Position numbers and translations under genes: made by a program. The notes below the pieces were generated by a model. It did not search any database. It was not told the DNA's origin and saw only the letters and a program-made list of their open reading frames with translations. Shown piece after piece: positions 36,214-45,010 of a stretch of 64,000 nt of DNA. The stretch is from Pseudomonas baetica (GTDB taxonomy: Bacteria > Pseudomonadota > Gammaproteobacteria > Pseudomonadales > Pseudomonadaceae). The stretch lies in NCBI RefSeq assembly GCF_002813455.1, contig NZ_PHHE01000001.1, positions 5,983,001 to 6,047,000 on the forward strand. The letters are read 5' to 3'. Positions within the stretch are counted from its first letter, which is position 1. The number at the start of each line of letters is the position of its first letter.

Positions 36214-37236
36214 ATGGACCCGACCTTGATCGAACGACGCCAATTCAGCGGAGGCATGAAGGGGAAAAACCTCCGCTATCTGAATGAGCAATCCACTGAC
36301 AGCCGCGTGACCCGCACCGGTTTCCTGCTGCTCGAACACTTTTCACTGCCGGCCTTCACCCAAGCGCTGGACACGATCATCACCGCCAATCTGTTGCGTG
36401 CAGAGCTGTTTGCTTCGCGTACGTTCGGCTTGGGTGACGATGAGGTCGTCAGCGATTTGGGCCTGGTCATTCGCCCGGATGCACGGATTGATCCGGCTGC
36501 GCTCCACGATTTGGATCTGCTGGTGGTGTGTGGCGGTTATCGCACCGAACTGAAGGCGACGGATGAGTTGATCAGCTTGTTGCGCACGGCGGCGGAGCGG
36601 GGCGTGTCGCTCGCCGGTTTGTGGAATGGCGCTTGGTTTCTCGGGCGCGCCGGATTACTCGATGGCTATCGCTGCGCGATCCACCCGGAACATCGTCCGG
36701 CGCTCACCGAAATTGCCAAATCCACGCAAGTCAGCAGCGAGCCTTATGTGATTGATCGCGACCGGCTCACGGCGTCGAGTCCGTCCGGGGCGTTCCACAT
36801 GGCGCTGGACTGGATCAAAGGCTTGCACGGCAAGGCGTTGGTCGAGGGCATCGAAGATATTCTGGCGTTTGAAGAGTCGCGGTATCGACGGATCAAACCG
36901 GATGAAAACATCTGCGTCAGTGCGCCGTTGCGTGAAGTGGTGAAGCTGATGGATGCCAATCTGGAGGAACCGCTGGAGCTGGAGCAACTGGCGGTGTACG
37001 CCGGACGGTCACGTCGCCAGTTGGAGCGCTTGTTCAAGGAACAACTGGGCACCACGCCGCAGCGCTATTACCTGGAACTGCGCATCACCGAAGCACGGCG
37101 TTTGCTGCAACACACGGAGCTGTCACAAGTGGAAGTGCTCGTAGCGTGCGGCTTCGTTTCCCCAAGCCATTTCAGCAAATGCTACAGCTCATATTTCGGC
37201 TACAGACCTTCCAAAGAAAAACGGCTGGTCAAATAG
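36214..37236 (+). CDS. GlxA/CdhR-type AraC regulator with amidotransferase-like domain
   Basis: A 340-residue regulator: N-terminal DJ-1/PfpI-like domain (about 30-215, with DLDLLVVCGGYRTELKA and GVSLAGLWNGAWFLGRAG; the nucleophile Cys of true amidotransferases is absent) and C-terminal double HTH of AraC type (about 235-335: LEQLAVYAGRSRRQLERLFKEQLG and VEVLVACGFVSPSHFSKCYSSYFG). Such proteins regulate choline, carnitine or arginine catabolism. No catabolic neighbours exist here. Start is uncertain between ATG 36214 and ATG 36256; the first gives more of the fold but a poor ribosome site. Confidence 0.85.
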   Translation: MDPTLIERRQFSGGMKGKNLRYLNEQSTDSRVTRTGFLLLEHFSLPAFTQALDTIITANLLRAELFASRTFGLGDDEVVSDLGLVIRPDARIDPAALHDLDLLVVCGGYRTELKATDELISLLRTAAERGVSLAGLWNGAWFLGRAGLLDGYRCAIHPEHRPALTEIAKSTQVSSEPYVIDRDRLTASSPSGAFHMALDWIKGLHGKALVEGIEDILAFEESRYRRIKPDENICVSAPLREVVKLMDANLEEPLELEQLAVYAGRSRRQLERLFKEQLGTTPQRYYLELRITEARRLLQHTELSQVEVLVACGFVSPSHFSKCYSSYFGYRPSKEKRLVK

Positions 37237-37388
37237 CTTTAATGCCGTGTTGGGGGCCTTTACCGGAGGGACAGCTGACGCAGTCGGTGGCGTACATCCC
37301 AAAAGTGATGTCACAATGCCTTGGCTGATTGCGGGTCGCCTGATCCACGCAATAAGTCAACCATGAGCAATCTAGAACAGGAGTTCAG

Positions 37389-38552
37389 ATGAGTACCTTC
37401 GATAGCAATCATAAACTGATAATTGCTGCCTTCTTGGCCTTGAAAAACAAGGCCATTATTTTGGAAAAGCACACGCTGCGCGGCAATTACCAGATCAACA
37501 AGAACCGCCTGCCGTTCTTTATGGTGCACAACTACTACTCGCACCTCAGGGATGTATGCGACCTGCCGATCGTTTTCATGATGAATGAGGAATTGTCCAA
37601 CACCGCTGCGAGACACTTGTGCCCCGAATTGGTGGTTGAGATGCTGGAGGAGCAACATTTGACACCTCGTGTACAGGTCGATGGCAAGGGGGCCGCTCTG
37701 GAGCATGAGGATTTCAAAGCGTCGTTGTCCGATATCAGTGCGCTTTTCTCCGATCGTATCAATGGAATGGTGGGGAGCTTGATGCTGGACTTCACGGTTT
37801 CGGCGTTTTCCTGCTTCGAACACTGGATTACGAAGCTCTACGGCGGCTATGCCGAGACGCTTGAGGCGGATTACGAAAAAAGCCGGAAGGATAAAGTCAG
37901 CAAGCTGCTCAAGCGACATGGCGAATCGAACTCGGACGAGGATAGGTCGAAGTACCTGAACGAAATTCTGGAGGTGCGAGGTCCTCACCGATCTATCCCG
38001 GACAAGATCAATGCGCTTTACAAGATGGTCGACGAGCAGAAGTACGGGCGGAACATCAACCACGATAAGAACATCATCCAATTCTTGGGTGCCTGCCGGA
38101 ACACAGTTCATAACGCAGGCTTGCATCGAAAGGACCCGCTACAGATTATCTGTAACGGAATTACCTATTCCCTGGATACAGACAGACCCTGGTATAACGC
38201 TAGCTATCCTCAATCGATTGCGTTGCTGGGTGAGCTAGTGGATATCTATAGCCACCTCATCAGATCTCTGGATGATTATCCTTTGGACGCAGTCTGTGAG
38301 GAAATCAAGCGGCAGCCAGATATGATGCTTTTCGAAACGGCTGTCGAGCATGCCTATAGGTCTGATGGGCAAACTCCGCTCGAATATATACTCGTCGAGG
38401 AATTTGAGGTCGGCGAGGTACAGGCGGCGAACATTGCGAAACGTCTTGCGAGGATCAAGGCCGACACCTCCCGGGACCCTGATGAGTTTTGCATCTTTGA
38501 GATCCTGTCAGGCGACCTGCTGAAACCCCTCGAGACTCAACCTGTGCCCTGA
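37389..38552 (+). CDS. Possible HEPN-domain protein
   Basis: A 387-residue soluble, helix-rich protein. The segment IQFLGACRNTVHNAGLHRK at about 234 has the RN.xxHN form common in HEPN folds (RNase/toxin or abortive-infection families, also MAE_28990-like), set in an all-helical context with FEHWITKLYGGYAET. GC is lower than neighbours. A GGAG site lies 6 bases upstream of ATG 37389. It stands alone, with no antitoxin partner visible; so role (defence, transferred nuclease, or ordinary scaffold) is open. Confidence 0.6.
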   Translation: MSTFDSNHKLIIAAFLALKNKAIILEKHTLRGNYQINKNRLPFFMVHNYYSHLRDVCDLPIVFMMNEELSNTAARHLCPELVVEMLEEQHLTPRVQVDGKGAALEHEDFKASLSDISALFSDRINGMVGSLMLDFTVSAFSCFEHWITKLYGGYAETLEADYEKSRKDKVSKLLKRHGESNSDEDRSKYLNEILEVRGPHRSIPDKINALYKMVDEQKYGRNINHDKNIIQFLGACRNTVHNAGLHRKDPLQIICNGITYSLDTDRPWYNASYPQSIALLGELVDIYSHLIRSLDDYPLDAVCEEIKRQPDMMLFETAVEHAYRSDGQTPLEYILVEEFEVGEVQAANIAKRLARIKADTSRDPDEFCIFEILSGDLLKPLETQPVP

Positions 38553-38578
38553 TCCTCGGCCGCTCGTAAGCGCGGGTA

Positions 38579-38602
38579 CCCAAGCCTTTTCGGGGGCTTG
38601 GG
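38579..38602 (+). terminator. Hairpin after the HEPN-like gene
   Basis: CCCAAGCC-8 nt-GGCTTGGG, a perfect 8-bp stem 26 bases after the stop codon; no strong T-run follows. Confidence 0.5.
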
Positions 38603-38810
38603 AAACACCTTTGATTAGGCGACTGCGCGGCCCTTTACGAGTGATTCAGTACTTCGGTCACAGTGCTTAAACATCATTCCGCACACACGTTTAACTTACA
38701 CGCACTGTTACGCCATAACGGCTACAACACCTTGCGCCGTTGCCTACGCGTAAGCCAGAATCCGCCGGCTTACGCGCCTTGAGGCGGGCTGTATCGTTTC
38801 CCTGTCACTG

Positions 38811-39005
38811 CAAAAAACAGTGATCGGGTTTGGTAGCCCGTTTCTTGATAGCCGTATCGCGTCACCCTATGCAGTCTCTTTTTGGGGCTCAGCTTTATAT
38901 GGTGGCCATGCGTGGGGCTCCTTCGGGGGCGCCGGGGGTTCGCTGTCTTGACCGGTCTACCAACCCACGTATGGCCGCCACCCTTCGTTTGGTAGCGAGA
39001 GTGTC
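38811..39005 (+). ncRNA. Structured leader RNA of the DUF6124 gene
   Basis: About 200 bases upstream of the DUF6124 gene, rich in paired elements and with no ORF of coding character. CACTG/CAGTG hairpin at 38814-38822 region; TTTGGTAG at 38829-38836 and again at 38988-38995; a single CTACCAA at 38957-38963 complementary to both; long-range stem GGTGGCCATGCGTGG (38901-38915) with CCACG..ATGGCC.. CCACC (38965-38982); and GCTCC-TTCG-GGGGC, a stable UUCG hairpin (38917-38930). From memory, a similar leader precedes many DUF6124 (formerly DUF3077-like) genes in Pseudomonas. Function is unknown; the alternative pairing hints at a switch. Confidence 0.6.
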
Positions 39006-39038
39006 GGCTCCTCATTCTTTCAAGATGGCGAGTCCTTT

Positions 39039-39404
39039 ATGTTCAAAATTACACCTAACCCACCAGAAACCGATCCAATCCCCTACGACGCCGCGCTCGA
39101 ACCTCAAAACATCAAAGAGGCCACCGACCGCGCGATCAACTTCTACCTCAATCCCTCTGCGCTGAAGACTTCAATACCCACCCGCAAGACCGGCAAGATC
39201 TACCTCATCGACCCCACCGTGGATGACGAAACGCTGCTGGTCGAGGCGACTGAAACCTTGTCTTCCGCCAGTGACATGGCGCGTGAATTCGCCGAGTTGA
39301 TGGACGGGCCACATCGCAAAAAGATGCTGATCCTGCAACAGGTGATCATGCTCAGCGAATTGGTGGTCGGTCGAGTCCTGGACAACCAGCGCTTGCCGAA
39401 CTAA
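39039..39404 (+). CDS. DUF6124 family small protein
   Basis: A 121-residue, mainly helical, soluble protein of the family found in many copies per Pseudomonas genome. Body has two helices with TDRAINFYLNPSAL and LLVEATETLSSASDMAREFAELMDGPHRKKM. Its upstream leader is annotated separately. A second, diverged copy follows at 39515. Function unknown. Confidence 0.75.
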   Translation: MFKITPNPPETDPIPYDAALEPQNIKEATDRAINFYLNPSALKTSIPTRKTGKIYLIDPTVDDETLLVEATETLSSASDMAREFAELMDGPHRKKMLILQQVIMLSELVVGRVLDNQRLPN

Positions 39405-39419
39405 CCGCGAAGCAGATGA

Positions 39420-39478
39420 GTGAGGGGCATTTGCCCCTCACTGCAAAGAAGCGTCACCGGTCGCGATCGTGACGCTTC
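39420..39478 (+). terminator. Two hairpins between the DUF6124 genes
   Basis: GTGAGGGGC-ATTT-GCCCCTCAC (39420-39441) followed by GAAGCGTCAC-11 nt-GTGACGCTTC (39448-39478). No T-run, so attenuation or RNA stabilisation is as likely as termination. Confidence 0.5.
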
Positions 39479-39514
39479 ACGCCTTCTATCAAACTCTTAT
39501 CGGAGTTTCAGCTG

Positions 39515-39874
39515 ATGTCCAAGACACCCGAACCACCGGTCACAGACCCCGCATCCCCGTACGCCTCACCCAACTCAAGAAAGCTCCACGAAGCGGCAGA
39601 ACGTGCGCTTGACCATTACCTCCTGCCTGCGGCAGCGATCATGGCCACAGCCTATACGCCCAGCACCCTGTTTATGGCCAACCCGCAAGCCGACACCGAG
39701 TCCTTGCTGACCAATGCCAGCGGCTCCTTGGCATCCGCCACGGTCATGCTCGGAAATTTTGCCGGGGTGCTGGAGGGATCAAACCGCCATACCCTGTTAG
39801 GCATTGCGCAAGTGGTCATGTTGGGGGAGTTGGCGGTGAACAAGGCGTTGGATAACGTTGTGCCAACCGAGTAA
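39515..39874 (+). CDS. DUF6124 family small protein, second copy
   Basis: A 119-residue paralogue of the protein at 39039 (same length, ERALDHYLLPAA then helices SLLTNASGSLASATVMLGNFAGVLEG and RHTLLGIAQVVMLGELAVNKALDN). CGGAG precedes the ATG by 9-10 bases. Ends with a terminator at 39896. Function unknown. Confidence 0.75.
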   Translation: MSKTPEPPVTDPASPYASPNSRKLHEAAERALDHYLLPAAAIMATAYTPSTLFMANPQADTESLLTNASGSLASATVMLGNFAGVLEGSNRHTLLGIAQVVMLGELAVNKALDNVVPTE

Positions 39875-39895
39875 TCACGTCCGTTATTGATCAAG

Positions 39896-39925
39896 CAGTC
39901 AGCCTTTGCGGCTGACTGTTTTTTT
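39896..39925 (+). terminator. Rho-independent terminator
   Basis: CAGTCAGCC-TTTGC-GGCTGACTG followed by seven T. Confidence 0.9.
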
Positions 39926-39944
39926 GTTGGGGCAGGGTGACGCT

Positions 39945-40973
39945 CTACAGGTGATCCGCATCAATCACAGCCTTGGCAAACGCCTGCGGATCTTCCTGCG
40001 GCAAGTTGTGGCCAATCCCGCCGTTGATCAAGCGGAACTGGTACTTGCCGGTGAAGCGCTTGGCGTAGTCTTCAGGCGCCGGGTGCGGTGCGCCGTTGGC
40101 ATCGCCTTCCATAGTGATGGTCGGCACGCTGATCGGCGGGGCGGTGGCCAGTTTCTGTTCCAGCGCCGCGTATTTCGCTTCGCCCTGCACCAGGCCCAGG
40201 CGCCAGCGATAGTTGAACACGGTGATGTCGACGTGATCCGGGTTCTGCAGCGCTTTGGCGGAGCGGTCGAACGTGGCGTCATCGAAGTTCCACTGCGGTG
40301 ACGCCGTTTGCCAGATCAGCTTGGCGAAGTCGTGGGTGTTCTTCGCGTAACCGGCGCGGCCACGGTCGGTGGCGAAGTAGAACTGATACCACCACTGCAA
40401 TTCCGCCTTGGGTGGCAGCGGGTTCTGGCCGGCGGCCTGATTGCCGATCAAATAGCCGCTGACCGACACCAGTGCCTTCACGCGTTCTGGCCACAACGCC
40501 GAAACAATGTCCGCCGAGCGTGCGCCCCAGTCATAGCCGCCAAGCACCGCTTGCTTGATCTTCAGCGCATCCATGAAATCGATGACGTCGCTGGCCAGCG
40601 CCGCGGGTTGGCCATTGCGCAGGGTGTCTTTGGAGAGGAACTGCGTATCGCCATAACCGCGCGCATACGGCATTAATACGCGATAACCCTTGGCCGTCAG
40701 CAACGGCGCGACTTCGTCGTAGCTGTGGATGTCGTAGGGCCAACCGTGCAACAGAATCACCACCGGGCCATCGACGGGGCCGGTTTCAGCGTAGGCGACA
40801 TCCAGCACGCCGGCCTTCACATGCTTGAGCGGGCCGAAGGGCGAGGGCGCAGAATAGCTGAGCGCCGCAGGTTCAGTGGTTTGTGCCTGAGCCACGCCAA
40901 AAGTGCCGAACAGCGACAGCGCCAGAATCGAAAGTCCGAAAGCGCTTTTGCGGGTGTGCAGTGCCATCTTCAT
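39945..40973 (-). CDS. Exported epoxide-hydrolase-like alpha/beta hydrolase
   Basis: A 342-residue hydrolase with a signal peptide (KSAFGLSILALSLFGTFGVAQA). Start ATG 40973 has AGGAG 9 bases upstream; 65 upstream in-frame codons are rejected. Epoxide-hydrolase/haloalkane-dehalogenase pattern: VVILLHGWPYDIHSY (oxyanion), nucleophile Asp in LGGYDWGARSADIV at about 150-160, cap helix with Trp/Tyr (QWWYQFYFATD), and GGIGHNLPQEDP with the catalytic His. Substrate unknown; periplasmic location is unusual for the group. Confidence 0.85.
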   Translation of the reverse strand: MKMALHTRKSAFGLSILALSLFGTFGVAQAQTTEPAALSYSAPSPFGPLKHVKAGVLDVAYAETGPVDGPVVILLHGWPYDIHSYDEVAPLLTAKGYRVLMPYARGYGDTQFLSKDTLRNGQPAALASDVIDFMDALKIKQAVLGGYDWGARSADIVSALWPERVKALVSVSGYLIGNQAAGQNPLPPKAELQWWYQFYFATDRGRAGYAKNTHDFAKLIWQTASPQWNFDDATFDRSAKALQNPDHVDITVFNYRWRLGLVQGEAKYAALEQKLATAPPISVPTITMEGDANGAPHPAPEDYAKRFTGKYQFRLINGGIGHNLPQEDPQAFAKAVIDADHL

Positions 40974-41291
40974 GGTGACGTCTCCTGTGCGAACCTTTGG
41001 CCAAGGGTTGGGAATGAACCCTTCAAACCTTGGGTGCATTTGAGCGCAGGGACGTATCTGGCCTGTGTCGAATCGAGGCTTTGTTGAAAGGCGCTGTGTC
41101 GCGGCGGGCTTCGTACACAGTGTGATACACACCGCGAAACAGGCTGATCCTTGGCCTGAATCGGTCAAAAATAATAAGTCGCTGTTTTAAAACAAAAAAT
41201 ATTTCATTTCGTGCTTCACAAACGAAAGGAATGTTGGTAAATTTCGCCCCGTTCTCACAGCGAACCTCACAGAGGCGCTGGACAGAGCAGT

Positions 41292-41366
41292 AGGGGCGTC
41301 GCCAAGCGGTAAGGCAGCAGGTTTTGATCCTGCCATGCGTTGGTTCGAATCCAGCCGCCCCTGCCA
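41292..41366 (+). tRNA. tRNA-Gln (TTG)
   Basis: 75 bases including CCA. Acceptor AGGGGCG pairs with CGCCCCT; anticodon loop reads TTTTGAT with TTG; TTCGAAT T-loop present. Followed by a strong terminator. Confidence 0.95.
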
Positions 41367-41376
41367 TATTCGAAAA

Positions 41377-41409
41377 AACGCCAACTTCGCAAGAAGTTGG
41401 CGTTTTTTT
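41377..41409 (+). terminator. Rho-independent terminator
   Basis: AACGCCAACTTC-GCAA-GAAGTTGGCGTT followed by a T run, 11 bases past the tRNA-Gln. Confidence 0.92.
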
Positions 41410-41480
41410 ATGCCTGCAATTTGGCTTCTGCGCAGAAGGGCGGGCGAGTACGGCGCCGCAGCACCGTACTCGCTAACCAA

Positions 41481-43469
41481 TCAATGCGGTGCGCGCGGGA
41501 TGGTTTTCATCAGGTCTTCGGGGCTGATGTGGCCGACCACGCTGCCCGGTTGCGGCAGGTTGAGGATGTGGCCCTTCATCTTGCCGATGATGTGCATCTC
41601 GCACGGCTTGCAGTCGAACTTCAGCGTCAGCACTTCATCGCCGTGGATCAACTGCATCGGCGCCACTTTGGTGCGCACGCCGGTCACGCCTTTGGCCTGT
41701 TTCGGGCACAGGTTGAAGGAGAAGCGCAGGCAGTGCTTGGTGATCATCACCGGCACTTCGCCTGGCTCTTCGTGCGCTTCGTACGCCGCGTCGATCAACT
41801 TCACGCCGTGACGGTGGTAGAAATCGCGGGCCTTCTGGTTGTACACGTTGGCCAAGAACGTCAGGTGCGAATCCGGGTACACCGGCGGTGGGCTGGTCTC
41901 GGCTTTACGGCTGCCACGCGGATGCGCGGCAACACGGGCGGCAGTCAGCGCTTCGATCACTTCACGGCGCAGGGATTTGAGCTGCGAGTTAGGGATGAAG
42001 AAGGCCTGCGGCGCATCCAGTTTGATGTCGGTGGCGTGGTACTGCGTGGTGCCGAGCTGGCCGAGCAGATCGCGCAGTTGCTCCAGCGCCTGCTCCGGCT
42101 TGTTGGCAACGCCGAACGGGCCGTTGAGGGTGACGCTGGCGCTGATGCCTTCTTCGCTGGTGGCGGTGATTTCCAGCTGCTCTTCACGCAAGCGTGCGAA
42201 CCAGCTCAACGCTACACGGCGTTCGGAGGAAGTCTTTTGCAGCGCCTGTTGCCAGTTGTGGTCGAGGTTACGATTCAACGGGTGGTTCGGGCGCAGCTTG
42301 AACAGGCCTTCGGGCATTTCGTTAGGCTCGACGCGATAGCGGTAGCGCTTCTCGCCGTCTTCTTCGAACTCACCTTTCGGCTCGGCAATGTTGGCGCGGA
42401 AACCGACCACTTCACGCTTGACCAGCACGTTCAAGCCGTCGCCGTTGGACAGCGGCTCCCGGGTCACGACCTGCATGTCTCGCTTGCCGACTTTTTCGAC
42501 CGTACCCACCGGCAGACCGGTGAAGGTCGGCGAATCGAACGCGCCGATGTCGATCTTGCGATCGGTGACGAAGTAATCAGTGCTGCCACGGTGGAAGGTT
42601 TTTTCCGGGTCCGGCAGGAAGAAGTGCGCGGTGCGGCCGCTGGAGGCGCGGGCCAGATCCGGACGATCTTCGAGCACGTCGTCGAGGCGCTGGCGGTAGT
42701 AGGCGGTGATGTTCTTCACATAGCCCATGTCCTTGTAGCGACCTTCGATCTTGAACGAACGCACGCCGGCTTCAACCAGGGCGCGGATGTTGGCGCTCTG
42801 GTTGTTGTCTTTCATCGACAGCAGGTGTTTTTCGTAGGCGATCACGCCACCCTTTTCATCTTTGAGGGTGTACGGCAAGCGGCAGGCCTGGGAGCAGTCG
42901 CCACGGTTGGCGCTGCGCCCGGTCTGCGCGTGGGAAATGTTGCACTGGCCGGAGAACGCCACGCACAACGCGCCATGGATGAAGAACTCGATAGCAGCAT
43001 CGGTTTCATCGGCGATGGCGCGGATTTCTTGCAGGTTCAGCTCACGGGCCAGTACCAGTTGCGAGAAACCGGCCTGGTCGAGGAACTTCGCCCGCTCCAG
43101 CGTGCGGATGTCGGTCTGGGTCGAGGCGTGCAGCTCGATCGGCGGAATGTCCAGCTCCATCACGCCCAGATCCTGAACGATCAGCGCATCGACACCAGCG
43201 TCGTACAATTGATGGATCAGCTTGCGCGCCGGCTCCAGTTCGTTGTCGTGCAGGATGGTGTTGATGGTGGTGAAGATGCGCGCGTGATACTTGCGGGCGA
43301 ACTCCACCAGTTCGGCGATTTCGCCGACTTCGTTGCAGGCGTTGTGGCGCGCGCCGAAGCTCGGGCCGCCGATGTACACGGCGTCGGCGCCGTGCAGGAT
43401 GGCCTCACGGGCGATGGCCACATCGCGGGCAGGGCTGAGCAATTCCAGGTGATGCTTGGGCAAGGACAT
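41481..43469 (-). CDS. rlhA: Peptidase-U32-family rRNA hydroxylation protein RlhA
   Basis: A 662-residue protein of the U32 family, closest in length and layout to E. coli RlhA (YdcP), needed to form 5-hydroxycytidine at 23S rRNA position 2501. Start ATG 43469 (MSLPKHHLELLSPARDV) matches the family start; 50 further in-frame upstream codons lack family character. Motifs: DAVYIGGPSFGARHNA, HASTQTDIRTLERAKFL, the Fe-S cysteine-rich block FIHGALCVAFSGQC and RGDCSQACRLPY, and the C-terminal DUF3656-like part with AEYR..., NLCPKQAKG and FDCKPCEMHI. It is a core gene and single transcription unit. Confidence 0.92.
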   Translation of the reverse strand: MSLPKHHLELLSPARDVAIAREAILHGADAVYIGGPSFGARHNACNEVGEIAELVEFARKYHARIFTTINTILHDNELEPARKLIHQLYDAGVDALIVQDLGVMELDIPPIELHASTQTDIRTLERAKFLDQAGFSQLVLARELNLQEIRAIADETDAAIEFFIHGALCVAFSGQCNISHAQTGRSANRGDCSQACRLPYTLKDEKGGVIAYEKHLLSMKDNNQSANIRALVEAGVRSFKIEGRYKDMGYVKNITAYYRQRLDDVLEDRPDLARASSGRTAHFFLPDPEKTFHRGSTDYFVTDRKIDIGAFDSPTFTGLPVGTVEKVGKRDMQVVTREPLSNGDGLNVLVKREVVGFRANIAEPKGEFEEDGEKRYRYRVEPNEMPEGLFKLRPNHPLNRNLDHNWQQALQKTSSERRVALSWFARLREEQLEITATSEEGISASVTLNGPFGVANKPEQALEQLRDLLGQLGTTQYHATDIKLDAPQAFFIPNSQLKSLRREVIEALTAARVAAHPRGSRKAETSPPPVYPDSHLTFLANVYNQKARDFYHRHGVKLIDAAYEAHEEPGEVPVMITKHCLRFSFNLCPKQAKGVTGVRTKVAPMQLIHGDEVLTLKFDCKPCEMHIIGKMKGHILNLPQPGSVVGHISPEDLMKTIPRAPH

Positions 43470-43575
43470 AGTTTTTTTAGTCAGGCTGTCACGGTTAGGC
43501 GCGCATTCTACCCGCGAAACGCGCGCCCGGCACGCCTGTGCTGCCCGATGGCTATTGCAGACCTGGTCTCGCTTT

Positions 43576-43662
43576 TGCAGGAGCTGCGGCACGCTGCGAT
43601 CTTTTGATCTTGATTTCAAAGATCAAAAGATCGCAGCCTCGCTCCACTCGACAGCTCCTACA
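43576..43662. repeat. REP doublet (REPIN), copy 3 (diverged)
   Basis: Arms TGCAGGAGCTG... and ...CAGCTCCTACA around a GATCTTTTGATC core; the right arm has an 8-base insert (CTCCACTCGA) that breaks the pairing. Confidence 0.85.
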
Positions 43663-43680
43663 GAGATTTATGTTGTCCGG

Positions 43681-44061
43681 TCAGGCCTTGGCGGCCATCG
43701 CGGTAACTTCCACACGCATGCCTTCGACAGCCAGGGAGGCCACGCCCACCGCTGCACGCACTGGCCAAGGCTTGGCGAAGAAGCGCTTGTAAACCTCGTT
43801 GAACGCAGCGCGATCCGCCATATCGGTGAGGTAGATGGTCAGGTGCATCACGCGGTCCATCGAACTGCCGGCACGTTCCAGGGCCACTTTCAGTGCTTGC
43901 AGCGTGCATTCGCTTTGTTCGGTGATGCCGCCCAGTTCCAGGCTGCCGTCGGCACGGGTCGGGATCTGAGTAGAAACCATGATGCCGTTGAAAGTGCTGA
44001 CGTCGGAAGAAATCGAGTCCGCGTCCGGATCGGGAGTGAAGATGATGTCTTGGTTGGCCAT
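43681..44061 (-). CDS. RidA family protein
   Basis: A 126-residue RidA-family protein. Start ATG 44061 (MANQDIIFTPD) has AAGGGA 6 bases upstream. Motifs: FNGIMVSTQIPTRADGS, QALKVALERAGSSMDRVMHLTIYLTD and KPWPVRAAVGVASLA, where the PVRAAVGV segment carries the Arg typical of genuine enamine/imine deaminases. Distinct from the paralogue at 33385. Divergent from the GNAT-fusion gene at 44201. Confidence 0.88.
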   Translation of the reverse strand: MANQDIIFTPDPDADSISSDVSTFNGIMVSTQIPTRADGSLELGGITEQSECTLQALKVALERAGSSMDRVMHLTIYLTDMADRAAFNEVYKRFFAKPWPVRAAVGVASLAVEGMRVEVTAMAAKA

Positions 44062-44200
44062 GCTGATCCCTTGTTTGCTCAAGTAAAAGATCGCGCCAGT
44101 TTACAGATTCCCTGCGCACATGGCCCGTTTGCCCATTCGGTTCCATACTCTTGGGCACAAGGAACGTCTTTTCAATTCATTTGGCTCAGGCAGAACATCA

Positions 44201-45007
44201 ATGCTTGTGATTCGCTCCCGTCAACTATCGGTCCTTGAACAGGGCTGTCGTCGCCAAATCGCCCAGTCTGTCCTCGCCGAGTTGCGTTGTTCGACGCCTC
44301 ACGCCGTGGCCGGGCTATCGCCGGTCGAAATCGATGATCGACTCGATACCGCAGTCTCCCGCTCCGTCTTGCAGCAACTTGACGCCCGTGATGATATCGA
44401 AGCGTTCATACGCGTTTCGCTGATCGTTGGACCGCATTTCGACGAGTACCCGCCGTTCAAAAAAACGCTGGCCAGTCATGACAGCCAGAGCCGCATTCCC
44501 GCGTTGTTTTCTCTGGCCAGCGCCGGGGACTGGAACAACGCCAGCCAGTTCGACATCGTCAGCCGCTACCGGAAACTGCCGGGGCGGGTGGATGTGTCGC
44601 TAACGCCCCTGCAAGAGTGTCACGCCGAGGCTTACTGTCGCCATGCGCTGCATCCTGATGTCTGGCGTCTCGGCCGGATGAAACCGATGATCGCTGCCGA
44701 CGATGTGCTGCAAAAGATTCGAGGCCTCGAGGCAAACGCAACGACAGGCTTTGCCATCGTAGATGGTGAGGGTCGATTGTTGGGCGCCATCTTCGCGGGG
44801 ACCGGAGAGGCGGCCATTGCCATTTCCTACTGGGTCGCCCGCCCGGCATGGGGGCAGGGCATCGCCAGTCAGGCGCTGATGCAACTTCAGGCTGCAAGGA
44901 ACAATGAAAAGTTGATGCTGACCATCGATCCCGGCAACGCCCCGTCAGTTAAAGTCGCCACTCACTGTGGCTTTCAGCAAACCGGTTCACTCACGTTCGT
45001 GGCTTGA
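44201..45007 (+). CDS. Accessory-domain/GNAT acetyltransferase fusion
   Basis: A 268-residue two-part protein. Residues 1-105 (MLVIRSRQLSVLEQG... DDIEAFIRVSLIVGPHFDEYPPFKKTL) share the layout of the small protein at 2296: IRSxQ start, helices, then D-D-I-x-x-F...G-x-x-F. Residues 130-268 are a GNAT domain with acetyl-CoA loop RPAWGQGIASQAL (Q/R-x-x-G-x-G/A type) and late HCGFQQTGSLTF. Start ATG 44201 chosen so the first domain begins as in the homologue; ATG 44120 is rejected. It ends three bases before the next gene, so both are translated together. Inference: an effector-side modifier or adaptor; not proven. The GNAT could also act as immunity. Confidence 0.6.
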   Translation: MLVIRSRQLSVLEQGCRRQIAQSVLAELRCSTPHAVAGLSPVEIDDRLDTAVSRSVLQQLDARDDIEAFIRVSLIVGPHFDEYPPFKKTLASHDSQSRIPALFSLASAGDWNNASQFDIVSRYRKLPGRVDVSLTPLQECHAEAYCRHALHPDVWRLGRMKPMIAADDVLQKIRGLEANATTGFAIVDGEGRLLGAIFAGTGEAAIAISYWVARPAWGQGIASQALMQLQAARNNEKLMLTIDPGNAPSVKVATHCGFQQTGSLTFVA

Positions 45008-45010
45008 AAA

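Noticed and set aside
41187..41480. Minus-strand ORF across the tRNA-Gln with an RLDSNQRMAGSKPAA-like protein
   Set aside because: It is the antisense reading of a tRNA gene, a well-known source of false ORFs.
41340..43607. Plus-strand 755-residue ORF
   Set aside because: Antisense shadow of rlhA; amino-acid composition not protein-like.
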